DNA of 64,000 nt from Edaphochlamys debaryana. Taxonomy: Eukaryota > Chlorophyta > Chlorophyceae > Chlamydomonadales. Position 1 is the first letter of the stretch; every line of letters starts with the position of its first letter. The notes below the pieces were generated by a model that was not told where the DNA came from, searched no databases, and worked only from the letters and a program-made list of their open reading frames with translations. Location: contig JAEHOE010000135.1 in assembly GCA_016858145.1 (NCBI GenBank), positions 186,001 to 250,000 on the forward strand, written 5' to 3'. Below are positions 29,866 to 42,045 of this stretch, one piece after another. Made by a program: the position numbers and the translations under genes.

Positions 29866-32800
29866 ATGCTGAGACAGTTGCTTCAAGCCTCGATCGGAAA
29901 CGGGTCCGACCCGAGCGCTGCCGAGAATGCCGCTCCCTCGCCCGATTCTCCCGCGGAGGCGACCGAGGACACCCTCGGCCTGCGCATAGCCGCAGTCTTC
30001 ATTATCCTTGCGGCAGGGCTCATAGGCGGGGTGCCGCCCCTCTACACTCGAGCCCTGCGCGATGCCGACAGCATCTACACCTTCCTCATCCGCGCCTTCG
30101 CTGCGGGCGTCATCATGGCCCTGGCCCTGGTGCACATCGTGCCGGGTGCGGAGAGGGGGGAGGGGGGGGGGGGGAGGGGGGAGAGGGGGGCGGGAGAGCG
30201 CGGGGTGGGGAGGAGGGCGGGCGGAGGGTTGTAAGCGGTGGAACGAGGGCAAGGCAAGGGGGCTTGCTCCCGGCGCGCCTTGCCCCCCTCCTCAACCCCG
30301 ACGCCCCCCTGATCGATGCACCACCATACTTCACCCCAAACCCCCGCCCCCCACATACCCCACCCAGAGGCCATCGAGGAGCTGGCGGGCATTGGCGGCG
30401 TGGAGTACCCCGTGGGCGGCTGCTCCGTGCTGTTCGGAGTGGTGGTCATGGTGCTGATCGAGCACGGGGCGCACATGCTGGTGGGGGCGGGGGCGGGGGG
30501 GCTGGCGCTGCACGCACACAGCCACGGACCGGGGGGCCACGGAGGACCGGGGGGCAGCGGACCGAGCCACGGCCACGGCGGACACGGCCACGGCGCGCAC
30601 GGAGGGAGCGGGGCGGTGGAGGCGGGGGCGGGGGCGGGTGCGGAGGCGGTGCACAGCCACGGCGTGGGCCTGGCCGCACTGGGCCACACAGGGGGCCACG
30701 GGCACGTGCACGGGCACGGGCACAGCCACGGGCACGGCCACGGGTACCCGCATGAGCCCCAGGGCCTGGGGCAGCAGGGGCCGGGGCCGGCAGGCGGGGA
30801 GGGGGCAGCAACGGCGGGCGCCGCTCTGGAGCTGGCCCTTGCGCCGGGCGGCCAGGCGCCCACCGCCCCGCTGCTTCCTCCACCTTGCCCTGCGGCAGCG
30901 GCAGACGTCACCTCTGCCGCCGCCGCCGCCGCGGGCGGCAAGCCCGGGGTCGAGGGCGGGCCGGCCCTGACCGCGCTGTCCGTGTCCGTGTCCGTGTCCG
31001 CCGGTGCGGCCCCCGGCGGCTCCCGGCTGCCCGGCGTGAGCGGGCACTGCCACGACTGCGTGGCCCGCTCCACCGCCCCCAACTGGGCCACGGCCGTAAA
31101 GGCGACGCAGGCGGAGGGGTCGCCGCTGCGCCTGCGCATCCTGGCCTACCTGTTCGAGTGAGGGCGGGGGAGGGGGAGGGGGAGGGGGTGGGGGAGGGGG
31201 GGGCTGGGGGAGGGGGGGGGGGCTGGGGAGGGGGGGTGGAACAAATGTGGCCAGATGCAGTTAGCATGGGTTTGGGGGCTGGTGTTCAGGGGTTTGATGG
31301 GAAGAGGTGCTGAGTGTTGGGGCGGTGCTGGGGTTGGGGCTGGGCGGATGGGCGAGAGGCGTGTGGGAAGGGGGGCGTGGTCCCTGGGCGAAGGGAGCGG
31401 CGGACGACAGCGCATCACCCGCAAGCGCCACACCGCAAGCGCCTCCTTCCCTACCCAAGTACCCATCCTATCCCCCCCCCCAGGCTGGGCTGCATCTTCC
31501 ACTCCTTCATCATCGGCCTCTCCCTGGGCGTCAACAGCACCAACCTATCAGAGGTAGGGGTGGGGAAGGGGAGCGAAGAGGGGAGGAGCGAGGAACAAAG
31601 GGGGGGGGAAGGCGACGGAGGAAGGGGGCGGCCAAATGCACCCTGGCGGGGTCGGACTACTCCTGCAGGCCACACACCCCTGCGCCCTGTCTCCCCACCG
31701 AGCCGCACCCAACCCCAACCCCTCCCCCTCCCCCAGGTCCGCGCCCTCCTCATCGCCCTCTCCTTCCACCAGGTGCGGTGGATTGGGCTGCGGTGGCCGG
31801 TGGGGTGGGGCGCGGTGGGCTGCGGCACGGTCCGTCTTGGGGCTTTCCGCAGGCCTGCAGGGCCCAGCCCCCCCTTCTCTCCCCCCCCCCCCCCACAAGC
31901 TAGTCGGCCCTCCGCCGGCTCTCCGCCGCGCCCTGTTTCTATGGTTTACACGACCAGCCCTGAATACAAGCTAGTCACCGCGCCTACGCTTCCCTCGGCT
32001 CAATCGACCAGCCATTCGCACACACCCCCACACACACCCTCACCCCACCTACCCCCCCACCTAACCCCCCCCCCCAGGCCCTGGAGGGCATCTCCCTGGC
32101 CTCCGTCATCAACCGGGGGGGCTTCTCCCCCGCCAAGGCGCTGGCCATGGTGGCGGGGTACTCGGTCACCTGCCCCGCGGGGGTGGCCATAGGTGGGGGG
32201 GGGAGGCTGGGGGGGGGGGTACGGGGGCGAGGAAGAGGGGCTGCGTGGGGGGGAGGCGTGGCAGCCATGGGTGGTGAGACAGGGAAGGGGGGGGGGGCGT
32301 GGACGGGCATGGCAGGGGGCGGGTGCATGGGAGGGGGCGTGGCAGCAGCACCCATGCCCGCCCCGCTGCTGGCCCTGAGTCCGTGTCCCTGCCCCCTGTG
32401 TGTGCACCTGGGCCCCTCCCATTCTCTGGAGCCCACACCCAACCCCCCCTCCCCCCCTTCCCCCGGCAATCCCACTAACCATTCGACGCTCTCCCGCTTA
32501 TCACCTATAAACACCCCCCTCCCCCCCCCCCCCCCAGGCATCGGTATCTCCGAGGGCTACGACCCCGAGTCCACCTCTGCGCGGGCGGCCCAGGGGGTGC
32601 TCAACGGAGTGTCGGGGGGCATGCTGCTCTACATCTCCCTGGTGCAGGTGGGGGGGTGGGGAGGGGGAGGGGGAGGGGGCGGAGGGGAGGGGGCGGAGGC
32701 CTGGGGCGGAGGGGGCGGAGGCCTGGGGCGGAGGAGAGGGGCGGTGGCGTGTGCGAGCAGAAGGGGCAAAGGGGGGAGAGGGGGAACTCGGGGAAAGGGG

Positions 32801-33059
32801 AGTGAGCAGAGGGAAGAGCAGAGAAGGTAGCGCTGGCTGGCAGAGAGCGGCGAGCGGAGCCTGGCCAAAAGTCCACCCTAACTCCCCCCCTAACTCTCCC
32901 CCTCCCCCCCTTCCCCCCTCCCGACAGCTGGTGGCTGAGGACATGGGGCGCTACGGCGTGGGCGGCCCGGGAGGGCAGCCGGGGGCGGTGCGGCTGCCGT
33001 GCTTCGTGGCGCTGGCGGGGGGGGCGGCGTCCATGTGCCTGCTGGCGGTGTGGGCGTGA
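29866..33059 (+). CDS. ZIP-family divalent metal transporter, complete 7-exon model
   Basis: Exons 29866-30145, 30368-31157, 31484-31553, 31737-31772, 32078-32192, 32538-32647 and 32928-33059 total 1533 nt (510 aa), phases consistent. Membrane segments: RIAAVFIILAAGLIGGVPPL, FLIRAFAAGVIMALALVHIV, GGCSVLFGVVVMVLIEHGAH; then a long cytosolic-type loop (about 120-340) with a His-rich cluster (HVHGHGHSHGHGHGY) and HCHDC; then HSFIIGLSLGVNS, LIALSFHQALEGISLAS (family metal-site HQxxEG), a further helix, and a C-terminal FVALAGGAASMCLLAVWA. Role: import of Zn/Fe-type divalent cations into the cytosol. The His-rich loop is typical of ZIPs as a metal-sensing or binding element but is unusually large here. 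Exact substrate cannot be read from sequence. Exon 4 is only 36 nt. Confidence 0.95.
31967..32025. repeat. Dispersed short intronic element, copy 2
   Basis: CACCGCGCCTACGCTTCC core followed by CGGCTCAATCGACCAGCC, in a ZIP intron. The 11-mer ACAAGCTAGTC occurs both at its start and about 70 bp upstream (near 31897), suggesting a partial tandem copy. Confidence 0.6.
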
Positions 33060-34170
33060 GGACCGGCGCGGCGGGGGAGGAAGGGAGGCGTGCCAGCCTG
33101 AAGTGGGTCGGAGTGCAGGGCCCCCCGCACTGCGCCGGGGACGGCCGGACGGGCCAGTGCGGCCCGCCTCCGCACCCTGGGGGTCTGCTCCGCACCCGGG
33201 GGGGGTCTGCGCGGTAGCCGGGGTCTTGGGGCTTAGGGTTTGGGAGGCGGCGGAAGGGGGTGGAGAGGGCGGACTTGGGGGGAGGCGACGGGGGGGAGGG
33301 GGCCATAGGATGTCGAGCGGGCGGCGCCGCGAGGGCGCTACCGCTAAGCGGGGTCGGAGGCTGCAAAGCAAGCGGGAACGCGAATGGAGCCGCCAGTGCG
33401 GTGGGGTGCGGGGCAGGAGCGGCAGCGTTGTATGGTCGGCAGCGTACTAGCTTTCTGCGGAGCCCAGCTCGGATAGTCGGATGTGGGATACCTCAATTAC
33501 TCGTACGGGCACGGACCGGGAAGGCAACGGGTCATACGGGTGCGGCTGTGGCACGTTTTGGGGGCACGGACGTTGGCGCATGCCAGACGCCTGCTGCCGA
33601 TGCGATACCCTCGTATCTTTCGTGGTCTTTGCGGGGACTTCAATAAATAGCACGGGAGGGGGATCACCTGGTCAGGGCGGACGGTCTCCGCTGTGGCCTA
33701 ATCTGCTGGACCCATTTCGGTGTGGGTGGACCCGTGTTGTGCTAGTACACTAGGAGCCAACGCTATGCAAGGGATGCCAGGGACGCCGTTCTGAGTACAG
33801 GGTTTAGGATGATGGCCCACACGGGTAGCCACTCCGTGGCACATGACCCTGGGCAGGCCTGTTCTTGGGAACAGGGCCGGGCGTTGTCACTGAAGTGTGA
33901 AGGGGACGGACGGGGACGGAAGGGCCTTGCCGTGGCCGCCTAGTGAGTAGGCAGGTGCAGCACAGGCGGATTTGGCTTGCCCTTGACCCGAGCAACACCC
34001 AGGACGGCTCAGTCCCCAGACTGCCATCACGCAGAACCCAGCACGCTGCGCATCAACCCGAGGCTGACCACGTCCCAGCCCATGTCCCGCCCGTCAACGC
34101 TGATTGGCCCACGTTGCTAAGGTCAACACGGTTATCCAGCCATCCCTGAAACCCAGTCTCGTGCGAGGGT
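33060..34170. other. Intergenic, no gene recognised
   Basis: 3' regions of the ZIP and H2A genes. Less GC-rich than neighbours. No RNA gene or exon series was recognised. Confidence 0.5.
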
Positions 34171-34186
34171 GGTGTTGAGAAACACC
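34171..34186 (-). terminator. Histone 3' stem-loop (H2A)
   Basis: Same 6-bp stem and TCTC loop, about 71 nt past the H2A stop codon on the minus strand. Confidence 0.95.
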
Positions 34187-34256
34187 GGGTTGTGGAGGCG
34201 TCAGGGGCCGCGGCGGGGTGGCGCCGCTGCCGTCAGGGGAGGGGGGGGCAGGTCCC

Positions 34257-34655
34257 TTACACGGGGGCCGAGCCGTCCTCAGCCTTGCCGCCCTTGGACT
34301 TCTTGGGCAGCAGCACGGCGTGGATGTTGGGCAGCACACCGCCAGAGGCAATGGTCACCTCGCCCAGCAGCTTGCCCAGCTCCTCATCGTTGCGGATGGC
34401 GAGCTGGATGTGGCGGGGCACGATGCGGTTCTTCTTGTTGTCGCGAGCGGCGTTGCCCGCCAGCTCCAGCACCTCAGCGGTCAGGTACTCAAGCACAGCG
34501 GCCAGGTAGACCGGAGCACCGGCACCGATGCGCTCGGCGTACTTGCCCTTCTTCAGGTAACGGGCAATGCGGCCCACTGGGAACTGCAGGCCGGCCTTGG
34601 AGCTGCGGCTCACGGCCTTCTTGCCAGCGGTCTTGCCCTTGCCGCGACCAGCCAT
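34257..34655 (-). CDS. Histone H2A
   Basis: Intronless, 132 aa. Starts [20 protein letters not shown]; core motifs [40 protein letters not shown] and [17 protein letters not shown]. The C-terminus ([15 protein letters not shown]) lacks the SQ(E/D) phospho-motif of H2A.X, so this is a canonical replication-type H2A. Divergent from H2B across 319 bp. The next in-frame ATG upstream is in non-coding promoter sequence. Confidence 0.98.
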   Translation of the reverse strand: MAGRGKGKTAGKKAVSRSSKAGLQFPVGRIARYLKKGKYAERIGAGAPVYLAAVLEYLTAEVLELAGNAARDNKKNRIVPRHIQLAIRNDEELGKLLGEVTIASGGVLPNIHAVLLPKKSKGGKAEDGSAPV

Positions 34656-34974
34656 TTCGAAGAGTTGGTGAGAGAGCGAGAACGAAGATGGGGTTAAGTG
34701 CGACGTGTGCGTGAGAGCTTGATGGAGGTGAGGGCGAAGGCCAGAGCTAAATGTGGCCGTGGCGCAGAATACGGCCGCGCTCACCGGGGCAACGGTCTGA
34801 GGTCGTTAGTACGGCGACCCTGGACGAGCGGTGTCGCCGAGCCCCAATCGCCCCGCCCAGCCACGGCTTTTAGCTGCTGAGCCTCTCCTAGTTTCGCAAG
34901 CTTTCCCCTTACGATCTCCACACACCCCATCACGTCACTCGGACTCGTTCCGCTTCAAGCTCAGCTCGCTCACC
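34656..34974. promoter_or_regulatory. Bidirectional H2A/H2B promoter region
   Basis: 319 bp between divergent histone start codons. Function inferred from layout; no element assigned. Confidence 0.6.
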
Positions 34975-35451
34975 ATGGCCCCCAAGGACAAGAAGGAGGA
35001 GAAGCCCGTCGCCGCTGAGGCTGGCGACGCCCCCAAGGCCGAGGCCAAGCCCAAGGCCGAGAAGAAGTCCAAGAAGGCGGCCGCCCCCAAGAAGGAGAAG
35101 AAGGCCAAGAAGGAGAAGCCCGCTGGCGAGGGCGCCGAGGGCGAGAAGAAGAAGGGCAAGAAGAAGGTCAGCAAGGTGGAGACCTACAAGCTGTACATCT
35201 ACAAGGTGCTGAAGCAGGTGCACCCCGACACCGGTATCAGCTCCAAGGCCATGTCGATTATGAACAGCTTCATTAACGACATCTTTGAGAAGGTCGCCAC
35301 CGAGGCCTCCAAGCTGAGCCGCTACAACAAGAAGCCCACCGTCACCTCCCGCGAGATTCAGACCGCCGTGCGCCTTGTGCTGCCCGGCGAGCTGGCCAAG
35401 CACGCGGTGTCGGAGGGCACCAAGGCCGTCACCAAGTTCACCTCCGGCTAA
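34975..35451 (+). CDS. Histone H2B
   Basis: Intronless, 158 aa. A long Lys/Ala/Glu-rich tail (about residues 1-62, like plant and algal H2B) precedes the histone fold: [60 protein letters not shown], and [15 protein letters not shown] at the end. The conserved C-terminal lysine that is ubiquitylated in other eukaryotes is present (GTKAVTK). Start ATG lies after ...GCTCACC. Followed by the histone hairpin. Confidence 0.98.
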   Translation: MAPKDKKEEKPVAAEAGDAPKAEAKPKAEKKSKKAAAPKKEKKAKKEKPAGEGAEGEKKKGKKKVSKVETYKLYIYKVLKQVHPDTGISSKAMSIMNSFINDIFEKVATEASKLSRYNKKPTVTSREIQTAVRLVLPGELAKHAVSEGTKAVTKFTSG

Positions 35452-35523
35452 GCGCCCCGCCCCGCGCTGACCCCAGCGGCGGGCCACCACCCTGGTCTGC
35501 CGCTGCCGACAATCCATTAACCC

Positions 35524-35539
35524 GGTGTTTCTCAACACC
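35524..35539 (+). terminator. Histone 3' stem-loop (H2B)
   Basis: GGTGTT-TCTC-AACACC, 73 nt after the H2B stop codon. Confidence 0.95.
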
Positions 35540-35575
35540 ACCCTGCTTACGGACGGATGGGATTGGGGGGGAGAG

Positions 35576-35685
35576 GCAGGGGTTGAGAAGGGACCAGTGC
35601 TGCCGGAATGTGCAGAATGTCCATACCGTTGCTTCAAGTGGCTGTTACATGCCTGGTACTGCACTGGTCCCTTCTCAACCCCTGC
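35576..35685. repeat. 25-bp perfect inverted repeat (110-bp hairpin)
   Basis: Arms 35576-35600 and 35661-35685 are exact reverse complements (begin GCAGGGGTTGAGAAGGGACC), separated by 60 bp. It lies 37 bp beyond the H2B stem-loop. Candidate small foldback element or small-RNA precursor; see findings. Confidence 0.9.
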
Positions 35686-35880
35686 TACTGCTTTCAAAGC
35701 CTTCCGTCGAAACTTCGTACGGCCCTCCCCTGCGCTCCTGATAACACACATCGTCCAGCATCCTCTGGCCACCGCCCTGGCCCCGACCTAATACGGCCCA
35801 CCCTTCACCACCATCCTCCTGACCCAAGCGCCCCCAGCCCGACACGTACGCCTGCACTGCTGCACGCGACGGCGCACGCC

Positions 35881-38800
35881 TCAGTAGTCGGTGCCCCCGC
35901 CCGGCGGGTTGGCGCCCCGCCCCCAGGGCCGCCGCCCGAACAGCACCCGCTCCACGAACGCAGCGTACGTCAGCGGCGCAGGGGCAGGGGCTGGGGTAGG
36001 GGCAGGGGTATGAATGGGGGCCGGCGGCAGCGAAGCTGGGGGCTGGCCGCCGCAGGTGTCACTGCCGTGCGCTGCCTGAGCGCCGCAGCGTGCCCCGGCC
36101 CCTTGTCCGAACACTCCAGGGCTGGCCGCATCCCCCAGGGCCCGGCTGCCGCAGGGCGCTAGGCTCTCGGGCGCAGCCGGCCGCCCCTGCCAGCCTCGCC
36201 CCGCCCCTGCCCCTGCCCCGCCCTCGGCATACGCAGCTGCCAGCGCCGAGGCTGACGCGTGCAGGGGCCCCGCGGGCGCCAGCCCCTGCCCCCACCCCTG
36301 CTCATGCGGCTGCGGGGCCGGGGCGGGGGCCTGCTCGGCGGGCGGCGGCAGCAGGCCGGGCGGCGGCGTAATGACTGCGCCCGGGCGGGGCCGCAGGAAG
36401 AAGGGCGCCGAGAGGCGGGGGGCGGCGGGGCGGCGCTCGTCCACGAAATGCACGTTGGCGCGGAGCAGCCCCCGGGTGGCCTCGCCCATGGCCTCGCCTG
36501 GCGGGGTCGGGGGGGGGGGCGGTAATGAGGGGGTGGGGGGCCAAGAAGGCCGTGCAGCTAGCGAGCGTGTGCATGCAGGATGCGCTCCCAGCCCAGGGGC
36601 CCTTACAAACAGGCTTGTTTGCGGGATTTGCGGCCCCTGGCCACGCACCTGGGAACACCACGAAGCAGCCCCCGCCGCCGCCGCCGCCGCCATCACTCCC
36701 CTCCGCCCACCCCGTCGCCGCCAGCCCCGCCTCCACGTCCACGAACGCGCCGCCGTCGGGCCGCAGCGCCGCCAGCCCGGGCGCCGAGGCCGCAGGGGCC
36801 ACGGTGAGGAGCCCCATGTCCGCGTGCAGTCCCGTGGCAGCGCCCAGCAGCCCCGGCGGGGGGGAGCCGGGCGGCCGGGCGTAGCGGTAGAGGCGCAGCA
36901 CGTCGGAGCCCAGGTGGCGGGGCGGGGGTGGGTTCGGGGGTGGGGGCGGGGCGGTGGGAAGCGCGGTGGGAAGAGGTGGGGCAGTGGAGGGAGCGGATGG
37001 GGCCGGAGCGGTGGAGGGCGTGGAGGCGGCGGGGCAGGAGGCGGGGGAGCCTGGTCGTGGCTGTGTGGAGGAGTCGTGGGGGCGGGGCAGCCAGGGCAGG
37101 TCGTGTGGCTCGTCCAGCAGTGACGTCAGCCAGCCGTACAGCGGGGCACCGGAGAGGCCCAGCGAGGCGGTGGCGCAGGGTGCGTTGCCTGAGCAGGCCT
37201 CGGGCCCCCCATGCCGCTGCTGGTGAGCCAGAGACTGTCCCTGCGCCGCCTCCCCCCCCGGCTCCCGCCCCTGCCCCGGCTCCTGCGCCGGTCCCTGCGG
37301 CTGCCAGCCCGGCAGCGCCCCCTCCGCCGCCGCCCCCTCCGCCGCCGCCGCCTCCATGCAGCCCTGCGCCAGCGCCGCCAGCGCCAGCCCCGCCGCCTCC
37401 CGGCACACCCCAAACAGTGCCAGGCAGGCGGCCTCGAACTCGGCTGCGCGGGCCGCGGCCGCAGCCGCTGCAGCTGTGGCTGCTGCTGCCGCCGTCGCGT
37501 CCTCCGTCTGCGAGGCATAGGCACCGGCGGCGGCGGAAGCGGCGGTGGTGGAACCGTCAGTTGCTGTCTCCGGTGCGGCGGCCCCGGCGCCTGGCTCTGG
37601 GCTTCGCACCGCTGCGGCCGCCGGCCCCGGCTCAAGCCCCCGCCCCGGCGGCCGCGGCTCCAAGGCCCCCGGCGTGGCGGAGGCGGCGGAGGGACAAACG
37701 CCGCCGCCATCGGCGCGGGCGCCCGTGCTCTGCGCCTTCCTGGCCTCCCCAGCGCCCCACGAGGCGCCCCCGGAGGCCTCAGCGCTGCCGCTATGCACTG
37801 CCCCCCGCAAAGCCGGCGCATCCCTCTCGCCCCCGTCCGGTGCCCCCTCCGGCAGAGGTTCCGTGTCGGGGCTAGCCCGCTGCGCCGTGCCGCCAACTGC
37901 TGCTGCTGCTAGTGTTGGCGCTGCGGCCTGGGCCTGGGCCTGGGCCCGTTGTGGCTGCGGCAGGGCGTCCGGGAAGGGCACTCGGCCCTCGTAGCGGCGC
38001 AGCTGGAACCACTGCCGAGCGCCCTGGGTGGGGCGGGGGTGGAGAGGGGAGGGGAGAGGAGAGAGGGAGCAGTGTATGTGTGTCCCAAGCTTGGGGGCGG
38101 CAGGGCCCTGTGTTCCCCTCCCGGGTTCCTGCCCCACAGCAAGGTTCGCCCGCGCTCCTCCTGCCGCCCCCACCTGCAGATCAGTTCGCAGACCCGCCTG
38201 CCGCCTCCGCCCCCCCGCCCGCCACCACACCTTTGCGTTCAGCCTCGCCCGGCCCCCACCACCCCAACCCCAACCCACACACCACCCTGCACCACCTCCA
38301 CACCTGCCCCGCGAAGCCCAGGAACTTGGGTCCCTCGGCCGCATGGCACCTCCTCCGCGCCCCCAGCGGCAGGGCGAAGAAGGCCTCCGCCGCCGCCGCC
38401 GCGCGGGCCAGCAGCTGCGGCACCGAGGCCGGCGGGGTACCGGTGCGAGGGAGAGGGTCAAGAGGAGCACGAGGACCGGCAGGGGGGCTCTCGAGCGGCG
38501 GATGCCCAGGCGCCTCGGTCGGCCGCCGCCCCGGCTCCAGGCCCAGAGGGAGCCCTCGCCCGGCCTCGTCCCGTTCCTCCGCCGCCGCCGCCCGAGTGTC
38601 GGCGCCGCCTTCCGGAGTGGCGTCGTCGTCGGCGGCGGCGGCGGAGCCCGCGGCGGCGGCGTCAGCAGCAGCGACCGCGGCGGCGGCTCGAGAGGCGGCG
38701 GGAGGCAGGCGCCAGGCGCCCGGCGGCAGCGCTGCGGGGAAGGCCAGCAGTGCATAGCCGTGCTCCCGCGTCTGGCGGTGCAGCTCCCGGGCCGCGGCCA

Positions 38801-39737
38801 GCGCCTCCGCCAGCCCGGGCACCACAGGGCCCGACTCTGCCCCTGCCCCCGCCTCTGCCCCCGCCCCTGCTGGCTGCGGCTCTATCTCCGGCTCCGGCGG
38901 TGCACCGCCCTCCAGGAACCGCCGCAGCACTGCCAGCGCCTCCCAGCTGACCGGCTGCAGCGGCGGCGGCGGCAGCAGCGGCAGCGGCAGCGGGCCCGTC
39001 CCCGCCTCGGCGCCCGCTGCCGCCCCGCCCGGTGCCGGGGTCTGCGGTCGCGCGGGCGCCCTTGCCCCAGCTGGGGCGGCAGCCGGGGCGGCAGCGCAGG
39101 AGGAAGGGCCACCGCACGCGGCCCCTGCACCAACAGAGGAGCCCCGCCCGGTGGGGCTGGCGGCCATGGCCCGGTCCCGGCTGCCGCCTCCGCGTGACCC
39201 CGTCCCTGGCCCCGCCGCTGGTTCCTGCTTTGCACCCGGCGCCTGCCCCGGCCTCCACTGCGGCGGCGGTTGCGGCGGCCCTTCCCCTGCGCCCCCCGCC
39301 CCCAGCCAGGCCGAGCTCCAGCCCTGCGGCGGCGCGGGCCCACCCACCGCCTCGTACGGCCCGCCCTCCTCCGCCAGCGCCGGCAGCAGGAAGAACGGCA
39401 CGACAGGGCCGTACGGGCTCACGTACACGCCCGTACACAGCACATCGGGGCCGCCGCCACCACCGCAGCCGCAGCCGCTGCCCGCGGGCCCCGAGCTCCC
39501 TGCCGGCGGCAGCCCCGAGTGCGGGGTCAGGGCCGGGAGGTTTGTATTGCTGAGCTGGAGGGGCGGGGGCAGGGCCGGGGCCGGGGCGAGGCCCAGGCGC
39601 GCCGCCAGGTCCCGCTGCAGCGGCCGCGTGTCGCAGCCCCAGAAGCAGCGGAGGCCCGCGGGGAAGGTGACGGAAGCTGTGGCGCCGCCGTGACGCAGCA
39701 CCAGCGTCCGCAGCGGCACCGGCGGCGGTGTGGGCAC
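35881..39737 (-). CDS. 2-oxoglutarate/Fe(II)-dependent oxygenase, IPNS-like, with long inserts
   Basis: Exons (minus): about 39737-38304, 38023-36649, 36497-35881, phases consistent, about 1,140 aa; the true start may lie in a further upstream exon because the frame at 39737 begins with GTG. The C-terminal part has the jelly-roll iron site: GLHADMGLLTV (HxD, near 36825), distal His in ANVHFVDERR (near 36450), and RLSAPFFLRP (2-oxoglutarate-binding RxS, near 36400). N-terminally, LHRQTREHGYALLAFP and AAEAFFALPLGARRR match the DIOX_N region, and EGPKFLGFAGQ, ARQWFQLRRY the substrate-side segment. The family normally has about 300-400 aa; Ala/Pro/Gly-rich tracts are inserted between conserved blocks. 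Substrate unknown. Confidence 0.85.
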
Positions 39738-40629
39738 GGGCGGCCGCGGCGTCTGGGAAGGCCGTGAATGGCCGCCGCCCCCCAGGCAGGGCAGCAGCGC
39801 GGTTGAGAAGGATGCGCCCCTGCGGGCAAGTGGCGGTGGGGCAAAGGTGACCGGGCCGACGTGGGCGCGCGGGGGATGGCATACATGGGTGTTGCGAGGC
39901 GTCCACGCGCAGCAACGCGCAGCCGGTTCCTCACATGCTGCCTGCTTATTGTATCACGCGGCGTGTAACATGTCGCGCTGATAAGCTTTCGCGGGAAGCA
40001 GGCTTGCTGAGGTCGCGGCCATGCGGGAGCCAGTCTATGGTGTCGCAGCGAGTCAGTTGCCATAAGTGTGTGAGAGTACGCGACACCGATGCAGAAGCGT
40101 AGACTGCAGGCGTGTGTTGCCGCGCGCACGGGCATGTCGAGTCCACGGCCACGACACACGCCCGTCCATCCCCCCGTCCCCGCGGGGGCCCCGCGCCTCC
40201 AACCGCGACCTGACCCCCGACTCCTCAGCTCTGCGCGGAGGAGTCACCAGGTCTCCTATCTCAACACGGGGCTGGCCCAACACGCGCACACTAACGGCCC
40301 TGTACGAGCGACCGCTTTCACGTGCTCTGCATTCGCGGTCAACCATGGCTGCGGCTGTCGCGCCTTACCTCCCCCCACACGGCTATACCACAATATTTGC
40401 ACGAAACGCTAGCTTGCGCCCGACGGCTACTCCCGCCGTTCGGTCGGCACGGTCGCTGACGACCCTTGCGTCGCCCTGCTGCTCGCACCGCACTTCCAGG
40501 CTCTAACCTATATCATCCATATTAGCTAGCGTCTTGGTATGAAGGAAATTGACAGCACAGGCCGTTGGGCGTGACCTGCAGTCGCCGCGCGCCCGCTACC
40601 CGGGAGTGTCGCAACAGACTAGTGCAGAT
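39738..40629. promoter_or_regulatory. Divergent oxygenase / RAF-like kinase upstream region
   Basis: 892 bp between head-to-head genes. It may contain the missing first exon of the oxygenase. Lower GC than the flanks near 39920-40120. No element assigned. Confidence 0.5.
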
Positions 40630-41999
40630 ATGGCGAAGCCCGTTAGAGCGAAGGATGAGGTCAACGCGGTCACAATCGCAGACCTCAAGCGGGACCTGGT
40701 CGTCCGCAAGCAAATAGGCAAGGGAGGCTTCGCTGCGGTCTTCAGCGGAACGTATAAAGGAACTGAGGTCAGTCAGTCCAGGGGTGCGGAGATGCCAGCT
40801 CGGAATCCTCGCACAAGTCGCCAGTGTCATTTGCTGGCACCTTCTCTACAGTTTAGTCCATCCGTGTTCAGCAGGCCAGAACAGGGCGGCTAGGGCTTTC
40901 CGCTTTTCGGCGCGTGTCACTTGCCCCAGCGAGGCCGCCCAAACCCCAGCGCCCCCGCCCCCGGACTTTCAGCCTGGAAGCCACTTTCGGCGACCAGGTA
41001 CCCCGTTCACAGGCACAGGCATTCTGCGTCGGCCAACATCATGCGACGCCAACACCGCGGCACTACGCCCCGTTGTCTATAATAACCCCGCCCCCGCCCA
41101 CCCCAGCCAGCTGGTGTTGGGAGCATGTGTTTGCCCTCCTGCATAACGATTCATCCCGGCAGCAGTCCTCGCGGCCCTCAGCCCCGCCCTCTTCCTGCCC
41201 GCACTTGCCCTCTCTCCCCCCGTCATTGCTTCCGCCTGCTGTTGCCCCACTGCCCTCCCCTCCCCTCCCCCCCCCCCGCCTCCCCCCAGGTCGCCGTCAA
41301 GGTCATTCTGGCGGAGCACGCCTCCTCCCCGGATTCCGTACAGGTACGACAGCACCCTGTACGACATGCAGTGCTGCGTCAGGAGGGCAGGGGGCGCGGG
41401 GGCCGAGGCTTCCAGGCTCGGGCCTGTTGGTTGGAGGGCGCTCCGGGTACTCCCCGGCTCTCAGTCTCCCCACACCTGCCCTCAACCCCTCTTCAAGCCC
41501 TCCTCACCCGACCTACCGCCACCCCCTCACCTCTCCACGACCCCTCCCCAGGTCAAGCTCTTCCTGCGTGAGGGGCAGTACATGAGCCGCGTCAGCCACA
41601 AGTGAGGGAGGGGGGGAGGGGGGAGAGGGAAGGGGAAGGGGTTAGGGAGGGGAGCCAAAAGTGAGGGATGGGGGCTGGGGGAAGGGGAAGGGGCGAGGCG
41701 GGGAAGAAAGTGGGGAGCGAGCATCGTGAGGAAAGAGCTACAAGTGGGGCGGGCTTGCATGGCAATCTGATGACATTGACTGGTTTGCGATTTGGCGTTG
41801 ACCCTTTCCTTCCCTCACCCTGCACCCCCTTCCCGTCCCCCCTCCCTGTCCCCCCTCCACCCCCTTTCCTCCCCCTCTGCAGGCACATCGTCAAGTGCTA
41901 CGCTGTGTGCCAGCTGCCCCCCGACTTCCCCGGCATAGAGGGCCTGGGCCACCGGGGGCCCACGTGGGCGCTGGTGCTGGAGCTGGTGCCGGTGGGGGG

Positions 42000-42045
<46 letters not shown>

